Positions 17,598 through 24,975 of a DNA stretch of 27,764 bases are shown here, one piece after another. Numbering within the stretch: the first letter of the stretch is position 1; each line of letters opens with the position of its first letter. Both the position numbers and the translations under genes were made by a program. The notes under the pieces were generated by a model. The model saw nothing but the letters and a program-made list of their open reading frames with translations, did not search any database and was not told the origin of the DNA. Source of the DNA: an uncultured Sphingomonas sp. (GTDB taxonomy: Bacteria; Pseudomonadota; Alphaproteobacteria; Sphingomonadales; Sphingomonadaceae). The DNA is taken from positions 1 through 27,764 of the forward strand of contig NZ_CAMLDL010000023.1 of assembly GCF_946478955.1 (NCBI RefSeq), written 5' to 3'.

Positions 17598-18242
17598 ATC
17601 AGCCCTGGCTTCGCCAACATCGCCGCCGAATAGCGCGGCTTCGAGGCGGCGGAATTCAGGCCCGTGGTTCATATGACGGCGGTGGGCGACTTCATGGGCA
17701 ACCACCCATTCAAGAATGTGAGGAGGCGCGAGGATAAGGCGCCAATTATAGCGGATCGCGCCGCTTGATGAGCAGCTGCCCCACCGGCTGACTGCATCGC
17801 CAACCGATACGGACCGGACCATAACCTTCGCGCGCGCAGCTACTTCTGCCGTGCGCCGACTCAATTCGTTACGCGCCGCCGCCTTCAAATAGCGCGCGAT
17901 GCGCCCGGCAAACCCATCGATCGGCCCACCAACCACCAGGCTGTCACCGTCGCGGAACGGGGTTCTCGCCGCACCCTCTCGCCAACTTAGTGAGACGGCG
18001 TCCCCCAGCAGGCTGATGATTGCGCCTGGCGCGAATGGCTGCGCAGGGGCAATTTTTGAAAGTTGGCGCACAGCCCAATCGGATTGCTGGCGCGCCCAAT
18101 CAATCGCCCGCTTAGCACTCATCCGCTTTGGATGGGTGAGGACAAGGCAACTGCCGCGCTCGTTAATCCGCAGCCGAACACTACGTGCCCGTGGGTGCGC
18201 CCGAACATCGACCGGCCACGGCAGTCCCTCAACGGACAGCAA
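17550..18242 (-). CDS. YgjP-like metallopeptidase (M48-type, DUF45)
   Basis: About 230 residues. The C-terminal half has a zinc-protease motif VVAHEVAHRRHMNHGPEFRRLE, in which HEVAH supplies two His ligands and the MNHGPEF segment is the hallmark of the YgjP/DUF45 group. The N-terminal part (WPVDVRAHPRARSVRLRI) is typical of the family. Substrate is unknown; no signal peptide, so cytoplasmic. The start is uncertain: TTG 18242 lies 1 base after the stop of the upstream ycgN-like gene, giving tight coupling, while ATG 18287 would overlap that gene by 44 bases. There is no ATG or GTG between the TTG and the conserved domain. The 3' end overlaps the convergent PBP gene by 48 bases. Probably co-transcribed with the YcgN-like gene. 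Confidence 0.82.
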   Translation of the reverse strand: MLSVEGLPWPVDVRAHPRARSVRLRINERGSCLVLTHPKRMSAKRAIDWARQQSDWAVRQLSKIAPAQPFAPGAIISLLGDAVSLSWREGAARTPFRDGDSLVVGGPIDGFAGRIARYLKAAARNELSRRTAEVAARAKVMVRSVSVGDAVSRWGSCSSSGAIRYNWRLILAPPHILEWVVAHEVAHRRHMNHGPEFRRLEAALFGGDVGEARADLKRLGPGLKRIGLTV

Positions 18243-18243
18243 A

Positions 18244-18681
18244 TTAGAGGTCGCGGTCAACCAGATGATACTCCAATTCACCCGCATCCACTTCGCTGAT
18301 CGTCCAACCGCGCGTCGATTGGCCCGCTTCATGAACCGTGTCGCGGCTGCCCGAAATCAGATAGTGCCAGTCGGGCAGGGGTTTTCCCTCCCAGCGAAGG
18401 CGGTAGGCACAGGTCGAAGGCAGCCACTCCAATTCATCCAGCTTCTTCGGATCAAGCTGGACACAGTCGGGCACAAATTTTTTCCGGTTGGGATAATCGG
18501 TGCATAGGCCCATGCGTCGATCGAGCAGCTTGCACGCAACATTGGTGGGATAAAGATTCCCGGTATCCTCGTCCTCGAGCTTGTGCAGGCAGCAACGCCC
18601 GCAACCGTCGCATAGCGCCTCCCACTCGCCACGATCGAGCGCCGTCAAGGGCTTTTCCCAAAAGGCATTTCCGCTATTCAT
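18244..18681 (-). CDS. YcgN-family cysteine-cluster protein (UPF0260)
   Basis: A 145-residue protein with the YcgN/UPF0260 pattern: CDGCGRCC (Cys24, Cys27, Cys30, Cys31) plus Cys50, Cys60, Cys73 and Cys91, a spacing typical of a zinc- or iron-sulfur-binding cluster (YkgJ superfamily). Further family marks are WEALCDGCG, the NVACKLLD stretch, LPSTCAYRL and [11 protein letters not shown]. Biochemical function is unknown. ATG 18681 matches the usual start of the family; the frame is open upstream to 18768 but that part is not conserved-looking and would overlap the divergent ankyrin gene. The metallopeptidase follows immediately. Confidence 0.9.
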   Translation of the reverse strand: MNSGNAFWEKPLTALDRGEWEALCDGCGRCCLHKLEDEDTGNLYPTNVACKLLDRRMGLCTDYPNRKKFVPDCVQLDPKKLDELEWLPSTCAYRLRWEGKPLPDWHYLISGSRDTVHEAGQSTRGWTISEVDAGELEYHLVDRDL

Positions 18682-18737
18682 GTTAAATGCAGCAATGCGC
18701 TGGCATCGGCGCAAGTTCAAGGACGGAGAGCAAGACA

Positions 18738-19337
18738 ATGAAGCGTTGGCAGTTGCCGCTGATCGCAATCGGGGTGGTCTGGTCGGCGACGGCCGTGGCT
18801 CAGGATCTGGGCACGGGGTCCGATGGCGAAGCCTTGCTGAAGGCGGTTGAGAGCAATGACGGCTCCAAACTTGTCGATCTGGTCGAGGCGCCAGGTTCCC
18901 GAATCGTCAATTATAGGGGCTATAGCGGCGAAACCGCGCTTCACATTGCCACACGCCGGCGCAATCTCCTGTGGGTGCGATATTTGCTCGGCAAGGGCGC
19001 TGACGCAAATATCGGCGATCGCAATGGCGATACCGCGTTGATCATCGCATCGCGCAATGGTTTCACCGACGCCGTGGAATTTATGTTGTCATCGCGCGCC
19101 AACCCCAATGCGACCAATCGCATGGGCGAAACCGCATTGATCGTCGCGGTTCAGCAGCGCCAGGCACCAACAGTTCGAAAGCTTCTGGAAGGTGGTGCAA
19201 ACCCCGACAAGGCCGATCATGCAGGGCTGACCTCGCGCGATTATGCAAAACGGGACAACCGCAATCCGGAAATTTTGAAGATTATCGAAACCGTAAAGGC
19301 GACCCCGGCGAAATCCGTCGGACCAAAGCTGAACTAG
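18738..19337 (+). CDS. Secreted ankyrin-repeat protein
   Basis: A 199-residue protein with a signal peptide (about 1-21, ends AVAQ) and about three to four ankyrin repeats (roughly 63-95, 96-128, 129-161 and a partial one to about 185), seen as [26 protein letters not shown] and [13 protein letters not shown] units with [12 protein letters not shown] turns. Ankyrin repeats bind other proteins; the predicted location is the periplasm. No enzyme domain is present. ATG 18738 has GGAGAG about 8 bases upstream. It is divergent from the ycgN-like gene (56-bp gap) and overlaps the convergent mmcB gene by 4 bases. Confidence 0.88.
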   Translation: MKRWQLPLIAIGVVWSATAVAQDLGTGSDGEALLKAVESNDGSKLVDLVEAPGSRIVNYRGYSGETALHIATRRRNLLWVRYLLGKGADANIGDRNGDTALIIASRNGFTDAVEFMLSSRANPNATNRMGETALIVAVQQRQAPTVRKLLEGGANPDKADHAGLTSRDYAKRDNRNPEILKIIETVKATPAKSVGPKLN

Positions 19338-19831
19338 CGGTCGTCGCCAAGCGACGGGTCGATTTGCGCCGATAGCCGCCGCGCCGCGCGACGCGCAAAA
19401 CGTAATGTTTCGGCTTTGCGCCTGGCCGACGCCAGTTGCCGCGTCGAGGGTTCGCGCGCAATGACCGCGTCATAACGATCGGCAATCAGCACGCCAGCAT
19501 CGGTGGGCAGGAATCGGTCCTCATCCAATATCCGCGCAAGCGTCTGTGGGACCGCCCAGAAGAAGCGGTCACAATATTCGAGATAGTCGGTCCATTTCTG
19601 ATCGCCGAGCAGATCGGCGCGGCTTACCTTAATCTCAACAATTGTCAGCTCGCCCCTTGGGCCAATGGCCATCAAGTCAGCCCGCCGCCCGTTGGGTAGT
19701 GGCACTTCGCACATTGCAAACAGGTCATGTCGGCAGAACAGTCGGGTAACGCCGCGCGCGACCTCCGCAGCGATGGGCGGTCCATCGACAAAACATTCCG
19801 GGACACCGGCGTCCGGCGATTCTTCGATCAT
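19334..19831 (-). CDS. mmcB: MmcB-family DNA repair protein (putative nuclease fold)
   Basis: A 165-residue protein resembling MmcB, described in Caulobacter as an SOS-controlled gene needed for mitomycin C resistance. Diagnostic stretches are EVPLPNGRRADLMAIGP, ELTIVEIKVSRADLLGDQKW and DYLEYCDRFFWAVPQ. The D...EIK arrangement is like the catalytic core of PD-(D/E)XK nucleases; nuclease activity is inferred. I see no complete alphaproteobacterial SOS box (GTTC-N7-GTTC) upstream; only one GTTC half occurs, 8 bases before the start codon. No good ribosome-binding site precedes ATG 19831. An intrinsic terminator for the upstream hydrolase gene lies just before the start. Confidence 0.87.
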   Translation of the reverse strand: MIEESPDAGVPECFVDGPPIAAEVARGVTRLFCRHDLFAMCEVPLPNGRRADLMAIGPRGELTIVEIKVSRADLLGDQKWTDYLEYCDRFFWAVPQTLARILDEDRFLPTDAGVLIADRYDAVIAREPSTRQLASARRKAETLRFARRAARRLSAQIDPSLGDDR

Positions 19832-19844
19832 GTCGGGGAATTAG

Positions 19845-19876
19845 AACAAAAAGAGACCGGCGCAAAGGCCGGTCTC
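19845..19876 (-). terminator. Intrinsic terminator of the SleB-type hydrolase gene
   Basis: A perfect 9-bp stem (GAGACCGGC at 19853-19861 with GCCGGTCTC at 19868-19876) with a 6-base loop, followed on the minus strand by TTTTTGTTC (complement of 19844-19852). It begins 30 bases after the hydrolase stop. Confidence 0.9.
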
Positions 19877-19905
19877 ACTAAGCTCACAGATCCGCCGACG
19901 CGTAA

Positions 19906-20562
19906 TTAGCGATAGAAGACATGGTTGCCGAGCGTGCTCACCCGGGTGAGCCGCCAGCCCGGCGACACGCGACGTGCATGGAAGAACAGCGCCTTGCCGA
20001 CCGGCGAGGCCTGCAGGTTTCCGTCCACGATTTTCGCAATTGCAACAGCGGTTTTCCACTGGCTGCTGCTACGCGGAATGTAGGGAAGCGACCGGCCGCG
20101 AACAAAGCTGAATTGGCTGCGTTGGAATACAACGCCGCAATAGCTGGCCGGGAAGCGACCGGAATCGGCGCGATTGGCAATCACATGGCCAACGGCAAGC
20201 TGTCCCTGCAACGTTTCGCTCTTCGCCTCAAAATAGATGGCGCCGGCAAGACATTCGAGTTCACGGCTGCCAGGAACGCTGTTCGCCAACTGCGCAACTT
20301 TTTCGGACAGGCTGGCGCTACGATCGACCGAGGAGTCATCGTCCTTCTGGTCATTATCTGAATTATTGACCGGCGTTTCTACAACAACCGGTGACTGAGC
20401 CTGTTCTTCCGTCGGCAGCGGCAGAACCGCGGCGACGACCGGAAGCTGGCTCGACCCTTGCTCGATCAATGGCTCAACCTGCTGCCCGACCTTTGCCGGG
20501 GCGACCGTCGATGCGGTCAAAGTTGCTGCCACGAGAAGGGCGGTACGAAGAGACACGAACAT
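19906..20562 (-). CDS. SleB/CwlJ-type cell wall hydrolase
   Basis: A 218-residue exported protein. N-terminal signal peptide about 1-23, then a low-complexity acidic linker (about 25-90, with DNDQKDDDSS), then a SleB/CwlJ (Hydrolase_2) domain (about 103-218). The domain carries ELECLAGAIYFEAKSE with the likely catalytic Glu112, VGHVIANRADSGRFP, and FSFVRGRSLPYIP. Two cysteines (104 and 142) could form a disulfide, as in many proteobacterial members. It is predicted to cut peptidoglycan (lytic transglycosylase-like) in the periplasm. The mRNA leader before it is long and structured, and a strong terminator ends the unit, so it looks like a single-gene transcript. Confidence 0.9.
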   Translation of the reverse strand: MFVSLRTALLVAATLTASTVAPAKVGQQVEPLIEQGSSQLPVVAAVLPLPTEEQAQSPVVVETPVNNSDNDQKDDDSSVDRSASLSEKVAQLANSVPGSRELECLAGAIYFEAKSETLQGQLAVGHVIANRADSGRFPASYCGVVFQRSQFSFVRGRSLPYIPRSSSQWKTAVAIAKIVDGNLQASPVGKALFFHARRVSPGWRLTRVSTLGNHVFYR

Positions 20563-20690
20563 TCAAACCAGACTTTGTGCGGTGAGCCGGCTCTTCGGAC
20601 CCGTTCGTTCCCCAAAGGGAAGGTTCAGGCCGGGAGTGACACCCCGACTGCGTGACATCTCAACCAGCACGATATCGCCGATGAAAGGAT
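20563..20690 (-). promoter_or_regulatory. Structured leader of the SleB-type hydrolase gene (candidate cis-regulatory RNA)
   Basis: In the transcribed strand this 128-base leader has three hairpin-forming units in series: GUCGGG/CCCGGC (20643-20648 with 20629-20634, 8-base loop), UUCCC/GGGAA (20617-20621 with 20608-20612, 4-base loop), and the perfect palindrome GAGCCGGCTC (20584-20593), 21 bases before the start codon. The part CCGAAGAGCCGGCUCACC resembles by eye the 3' core of c-di-AMP (ydaO) riboswitches, which often control wall hydrolases in Gram-positive bacteria, but the upstream GGGGUGAAUCC-like element is missing. The class is therefore unassigned; regulation is inference. Confidence 0.35.
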
Positions 20691-20693
20691 GCC

Positions 20694-20716
20694 CCCCGCA
20701 TTTTCGTTCTGCGGGG
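20694..20716. other. Hairpin downstream of the DUF1491 gene
   Basis: CCCCGCA (20694-20700) and TGCGGGG (20710-20716) form a 7-bp stem with a 9-base loop, 24 bases after the DUF1491 stop. No T run follows on either strand, so it is a weak terminator or the first stem of the hydrolase leader. Confidence 0.45.
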
Positions 20717-20739
20717 ATTTCCGATTTGGTTCCTTAAGG

Positions 20740-21078
20740 TCAACCAATAAGGGTCGTTTCAGCGATGAATCGTTGCGCGTCCGGGACGTCCAGTTCAATT
20801 AACCACAGATCCGGGTCATATTTCCGGCGCTTGGCAACCCATTGCGCCAACTCTTCCCGACCACCATCGATCAGCTTTTGGTTGGCCTGCCATAGGTAGG
20901 CACCCGACAGGTCGAGTGATCGTTCCATCACCGCAATTTCAACGCCACGCTGTTGAATAATCAGAATAATTTGCCCACGATCAGGGTCGCCTTTTTGAAG
21001 CACCATCCCAAAACCTAGCGCCGTTTCGGCCCGGCGAATCAGCGAATCCACCTCCAAACGGGCAGGAAGGCGGTCCAT
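20740..21078 (-). CDS. DUF1491 family protein
   Basis: A 112-residue protein matching the alphaproteobacterial DUF1491 pattern: RLPARLEVDSLIRRAETALGFGMVLQKGDPDRGQIILII near the start and a DPDLWLIELDVPDAQRFIAE end. No function is known; no signal peptide or membrane segment. ATG 21078 is preceded by AGGA about 8 bases upstream; a GTG one codon earlier is less likely. It lies 18 bp after the ptsN stop and is probably in the same transcript. Confidence 0.85.
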   Translation of the reverse strand: MDRLPARLEVDSLIRRAETALGFGMVLQKGDPDRGQIILIIQQRGVEIAVMERSLDLSGAYLWQANQKLIDGGREELAQWVAKRRKYDPDLWLIELDVPDAQRFIAETTLIG

Positions 21079-21096
21079 CACGCAATCCTGCTTCCG

Positions 21097-21561
21097 TCAG
21101 GCTGCATCACGTTCTTCCGCATGAAGCAAGACGGCAGCAAGGGCATCATGCGTCCGTGCGCCGCGAATTTTCTCAATCGTTGACGCATTTCGGACCAGCC
21201 GGCTAACGGCCGCCAAAGCCTTCAGGTGTTCGGCGCCAGCGTCGGGCGGTGACAGCAGAAGAAACACCAGGTCCACTGGCGCTCCGTCGATTGCTTTATA
21301 GTCAATCGGTTGGGCAAGCCGGGCCACAAGGGCATATACCCGATCGAGATCGGCAAGCTTTCCATGCGGAATGGCCACGCCGCCGCCAAAGCCGGTCGAT
21401 CCCAGCCGCTCTCGTTCCCCGACGGCATCGGCGATCATCGACGGGTCGAGCGACAATCGGCTGGCGGCAATTTGCGCCATCTGATTGAGCAACTGACGTT
21501 TGTTGCTTGCACTAAGGTCGAGACGAATTGCGTCGACATCGAGAAACGCAGTAAGATTCAT
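21097..21561 (-). CDS. ptsN: PTS IIA-like nitrogen-regulatory protein PtsN (EIIANtr)
   Basis: Phosphocarrier of the nitrogen-related phosphotransferase system, receiving phosphate from NPr and regulating, in other proteobacteria, potassium transport, stringent response and nitrogen metabolism. It has 154 residues, standard length. The phosphorylated His66 lies in GVAIPHGKL. The C-terminal DLVFLLLSPPDAGAEHLKALAAVSRLVRN block is characteristic. ATG 21561 gives the usual N-terminus MNLTAFLDVDAIRLDL; the upstream extension of the frame is not conserved. It follows hpf, the usual hpf-ptsN order, with DUF1491 downstream. Confidence 0.94.
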   Translation of the reverse strand: MNLTAFLDVDAIRLDLSASNKRQLLNQMAQIAASRLSLDPSMIADAVGERERLGSTGFGGGVAIPHGKLADLDRVYALVARLAQPIDYKAIDGAPVDLVFLLLSPPDAGAEHLKALAAVSRLVRNASTIEKIRGARTHDALAAVLLHAEERDAA

Positions 21562-21652
21562 GATCAAAAGAACTTCATGACGGGACGCCGAGCCAAGGCG
21601 CGCGAACTGGAGCCAAATTTTGACGGGCGTTATCAGAGCCGCGTCGCTGTTG

Positions 21653-22216
21653 TCACTTCTTTGCCGGTTCAACCCAGCCGATTGTGCCATCATCCCGGCG
21701 ATACACCATATTGAAGTCGCCGGTTCTGGGGTTGCGGAACATCAGCGCATTGGTGTTCCGCAGATCCAGCATCATGACGGCGTCAGACACGCTGGCATCG
21801 GGAATATCGACCCGCGTCTCGGCGATGATCGCCGGGGCTTCGGGGACGGGCAACTCCTCTGCAGGCGCAGCAAAGACGGTATAGGCCGCATTCTCCAGAT
21901 AGCCTTCCTCGGCTTCACTGCGGCGTTCGCGAAGGCGGCTCATATACCGCTTTAACTGCCGCTCAATCTTGTTAGCCGCGCCATCAAAGGCGACGTGAGC
22001 GTCGCTCGCCCGGTTCGAAGATTTCAGTACCATTCCCTGTGACACGGGCGCGACAATATCGCAGGTAAAGTCGTCATATGGCCCGCGTCCGAACGTGACA
22101 TTGGCCCCCACGGACCGAGCAAAATATTTATCGGCGAGCGCATTCAGCCGATCTGACACATGGGAACGGAGGGCTTCACCAGTATCAACCTGATGACCTG
22201 CAACCCGAATTTCCAT
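21653..22216 (-). CDS. hpf: Ribosome hibernation-promoting factor, long form
   Basis: Binds the 30S subunit and dimerises ribosomes in stationary phase. It has 187 residues, the long form. The N-terminal S30AE domain (about 1-100) starts MEIRVAGHQVDTGEALRSHV and includes the KYFARSVGANVTF and GANKIERQLKRYMSRLRERR-type helix. The C-terminal dimerisation domain (about 130-187) includes VMMLDLRNTNALMFRN and MVYRRDDGTIGWVEP. The start ATG 22216 follows AAGGAAG. It stands between dnaQ and ptsN; rpoN, often upstream of hpf, is not in this cluster. Confidence 0.95.
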   Translation of the reverse strand: MEIRVAGHQVDTGEALRSHVSDRLNALADKYFARSVGANVTFGRGPYDDFTCDIVAPVSQGMVLKSSNRASDAHVAFDGAANKIERQLKRYMSRLRERRSEAEEGYLENAAYTVFAAPAEELPVPEAPAIIAETRVDIPDASVSDAVMMLDLRNTNALMFRNPRTGDFNMVYRRDDGTIGWVEPAKK

Positions 22217-22279
22217 TTGTGTCTTCCTTTCCTGCCTTCGGACGGGCCTTGGCCGAACACCGCGGCCCATCCCTCTCCT

Positions 22280-22984
22280 CTAACAGTTGGGGCCGAGATA
22301 CGGCTCCCACAAGGGATTGGTAATTTTTGAGACAAATTGCCGGTGCCGCGCAACCTCCTCTTCGGTTGGCTGATGCGGCCGCGCGTCGCGTTGCGGACGA
22401 CCGGCAACTGGCATATCTGATGACAGGACAACGGGCGTGTCGGCATTTTCGGTCATCAAACTAAGACCAATCTGACGGCCGCCCGTCAGCTCTATATAAA
22501 CCTGTGAAAGAAGCTGCGCGTCGAGTAGGGCGCCGTGTTTCACCCGCTGGGTTCTGTCGACGCCGAACCGCGTGCACAGCGCGTCCAGGCTATGCTTCGC
22601 GCCGGGGTGCTTGGCGCGGGCCAAAACCAGCGTGTCGACCATCCGGTCCATTGCCACCGTCGGGCGTCCGCACAACGTCAATTCATTGTTGAGGAAGCCG
22701 AAATCGAAGCTCGCGTTGTGCGCCACCAGCGGCGAATCCTCGATGAACTCCAGCAGCTCCTCGACACGCTCTGCGAATTTGGGCTTATCGCTTAAAAAGA
22801 CATCGGACAGCCCATGAACCGCCTCCGCTTCACTCGGCATGAATCGTTCAGGGTTGAAATAGGCGTGAAAGCTGCGGCCGGTTTCGACACGGCCAATCAT
22901 TTCGATACAACCGATCTCGACCAAACGGTCTCCCCCCGCCGGGGAAAGGCCCGTCGTCTCGGTATCAAAAATGATCTCGCGCAT
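22280..22984 (-). CDS. dnaQ: DNA polymerase III epsilon subunit (3'-5' proofreading exonuclease)
   Basis: Proofreading subunit of the replicative polymerase core. It has 234 residues. Exo I is MREIIFDTETTG with Asp7 and Glu9, Exo II is LVAHNASFDFGFLN, and Exo III is KHGALLDAQLL with the catalytic His-Asp pair. A C-terminal tail (about 175-234) would contact the polymerase subunit. ATG 22984 is preferred; a GTG at 22999 would overlap coaE by 8 bases. It is the fourth gene of maf-aroE-coaE-dnaQ, an order conserved in many alphaproteobacteria. Confidence 0.95.
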   Translation of the reverse strand: MREIIFDTETTGLSPAGGDRLVEIGCIEMIGRVETGRSFHAYFNPERFMPSEAEAVHGLSDVFLSDKPKFAERVEELLEFIEDSPLVAHNASFDFGFLNNELTLCGRPTVAMDRMVDTLVLARAKHPGAKHSLDALCTRFGVDRTQRVKHGALLDAQLLSQVYIELTGGRQIGLSLMTENADTPVVLSSDMPVAGRPQRDARPHQPTEEEVARHRQFVSKITNPLWEPYLGPNC

Positions 22985-22991
22985 ATCTGTC

Positions 22992-23585
22992 TTAAACACC
23001 CGTCTTGAGATTCAGACAAGCAAGTATCTGTTCAACCTGCCGCTGAGTCTGTGTGATCGATCCAGACGTATCGATCACAAAATCCGCCCGCTTTCGCTTC
23101 TCCTTGTCGGGCATTTGGCGCGCCAGGATGCGATCGAGTTTCGCTGCGGTCATGCCCGGACGGTCCATCACTCGCTTTCGCTGCACATCTGCGGGCGCGC
23201 TAACGACAATGATGCTGTCGAACGCCGCGTCACCGCCGGTTTCAAACAACAGCGGAATATCAAACAGAAGTGCTGATGCATCGCCATGTCCGACAATGAA
23301 GCGCGTCCGCTCGTGGTGCACGGCGGGGTGGACAATGGCCTCCAGCGCGGCAAGCTGATCCTTGTCGTGGAGTACCACTGCCGACAATGCGTCCCGGTCT
23401 ACCACCCCGTCGCGGGTTGTCCCGGGAAACCGGTCCTCAATGACCGGAACTAGCGCGCCGCCCGGACCCTGAAGCTTTCGCACGACGGCGTCGGCGTCGA
23501 AAACGGGGATTCCAGCCGCCGCAAACATTGCCGCGACCGTGGATTTTCCCATGCCGATTGAACCAGTGAGCGCCAGGGTCTTCAT
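22992..23585 (-). CDS. coaE: Dephospho-CoA kinase
   Basis: Last step of coenzyme A synthesis: phosphorylates the 3'-hydroxyl of dephospho-CoA. It has 197 residues, normal length. P-loop GSIGMGKST (8-16), then VFDADAVV with the catalytic Asp region, the IVHPAVH motif and the DIPLLFE block. The lid region contains VQRKRVMDRPGMT and ILARQMPDKEKRKRADFVIDTSG. Its ATG overlaps the aroE stop by 4 bases. Confidence 0.96.
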   Translation of the reverse strand: MKTLALTGSIGMGKSTVAAMFAAAGIPVFDADAVVRKLQGPGGALVPVIEDRFPGTTRDGVVDRDALSAVVLHDKDQLAALEAIVHPAVHHERTRFIVGHGDASALLFDIPLLFETGGDAAFDSIIVVSAPADVQRKRVMDRPGMTAAKLDRILARQMPDKEKRKRADFVIDTSGSITQTQRQVEQILACLNLKTGV

Positions 23586-24397
23586 GGCAGTAGCTTTTGC
23601 CAGAGTTCAGAATCGCGGTCACGCGGCGGTTTCTGCCCAAACATCAGTTCGAAGCTGGTTGCGGCTTGCTCGACCAGCATCTCCATCCCCGTTACCAGTT
23701 TTAGTCCGCGCGCCCTGGCGGCCGCGATTAGCGGTGTTTCAGGCGGATCCGTGATCATATCGAACACCCACCCGCTGGGGCCCATCTGGCTAACATCGCA
23801 ATTCAGGCAATCCATGCCCGCCATGCCTAATGGCGTCGCATTGATTACGCCGTCACTGGTTATCGGCTCTGTAATCGGGGCGGGTCCCACCTCAAGTCCG
23901 AATTCCACGGCCAGCTTTGTGGCCGCCGTCATGTCACGGGCCTGGATCCGGATCATTGACAGCCCAACCAGTTTGCAGGCCACCAACGCCGCGCGCGCAG
24001 CCCCACCGTTGCCGAGCAGGACGACGCTATTCATTCCCGCGCCTGCCTTGTGGAGGCCGACCAATAGGGTCGCAATCGCGCCCACATCCGTGTTTGCGGC
24101 AAGCAGCTTGCCATCCTTGGGTAGCAGCAGGTTTGCCGCGCCGGCCGTCACCGCCCGGTCGCTTGCTTCATCGGCCGCATGGAGCGCATCAAGCTTCAGC
24201 GGCATGGTCACGTTGCAGCCTTTCCAGGCAGCATCTCTGCGGCGCTCGGCAAGATAGGCGCCCAGTTCACCGCGGGTGACGCGATGGCGACGATATTCGG
24301 CGTCGATATTGAGCTGGTTGAGCCAGAAATTCTGAATGATCGGGGACAGGCTATGGTCGATCGGGTCGCCAATTACCTCTGCATATGATGACGTCAT
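23582..24397 (-). CDS. aroE: Shikimate dehydrogenase (NADP+)
   Basis: Reduces 3-dehydroshikimate to shikimate in aromatic amino acid synthesis. It has 271 residues. Shikimate-binding SLSP (16-19), catalytic Lys68 in CNVTMPLK, and Asp104 in ANTDVGA. The NADP-binding loop is GNGGAARA, where the usual first GAG is GNG. The C-terminal GMEMLVEQAATSFELMFG helix carries the conserved Gln. Coupled by 4-base overlaps to maf upstream and coaE downstream. Confidence 0.96.
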   Translation of the reverse strand: MTSSYAEVIGDPIDHSLSPIIQNFWLNQLNIDAEYRRHRVTRGELGAYLAERRRDAAWKGCNVTMPLKLDALHAADEASDRAVTAGAANLLLPKDGKLLAANTDVGAIATLLVGLHKAGAGMNSVVLLGNGGAARAALVACKLVGLSMIRIQARDMTAATKLAVEFGLEVGPAPITEPITSDGVINATPLGMAGMDCLNCDVSQMGPSGWVFDMITDPPETPLIAAARARGLKLVTGMEMLVEQAATSFELMFGQKPPRDRDSELWQKLLP

Positions 24398-24975
24398 GAC
24401 AGCAATAGTCCGCGATCACGCAGCGCACCCAAAAGCGGAAGTAGCGGCATCCCAAGGATTGTAAAATGGCTCCCCTCCACCCGCTCAAATAGCGTCACGC
24501 CGCGGTCCTCCATTCGGAAAACGCCGACGCAGTAGGAAACGGCCGGCCATTCGGCATCAAGATAGTCGGCGATGAACTGTTCCGATAACGGCCGGACGAA
24601 CAAGTTGGCGGTTTCCGCGTGGCTCCATTCCAGCGTGCCGCCGCGCACAAGCGCCACACCGCTCGATAATTCCATCACCTGCCCGGAAAAGGCGCGAAGA
24701 TGGTCGGCCGCTTCCTCACGGCTTTGCGGTTTCGAATAGCGCTTGCCACCGACGATGACGGAACTGTCGCTTCCGATCACCCAATCAGCATTCGCTGCGT
24801 TAACGGACAAGGCTTTGCCCTCAGCCAGTTTTCTCACCAGGCTTTGACCGTCGCCGACATGATCCCGTTTTACCACCGCCTCATCAAAATCGGGGGCCAT
24901 AACGCGATAGTCCAGACCAGCCTGGTCCAGCATCGTTTTGCGGATCGCGCTATTACTGGCCAGAATCAATGACAT
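24394..24975 (-). CDS. Maf-family nucleotide pyrophosphatase
   Basis: House-cleaning nucleoside triphosphate pyrophosphatase of the Maf family. It has 193 residues. LASNSAIRK (5-13) is the substrate-binding loop; the catalytic Asp70 lies in VIGSDSSVIV; KRYSKPQS and a SGVALV strand follow. ATG 24975 is the natural start; the open frame extends into the putative origin but that part is not coding-like. Whether it prefers modified pyrimidines or other nucleotides cannot be told. It is the first gene of the leftward operon and its 5' end borders the origin-like region. Confidence 0.92.
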   Translation of the reverse strand: MSLILASNSAIRKTMLDQAGLDYRVMAPDFDEAVVKRDHVGDGQSLVRKLAEGKALSVNAANADWVIGSDSSVIVGGKRYSKPQSREEAADHLRAFSGQVMELSSGVALVRGGTLEWSHAETANLFVRPLSEQFIADYLDAEWPAVSYCVGVFRMEDRGVTLFERVEGSHFTILGMPLLPLLGALRDRGLLLS

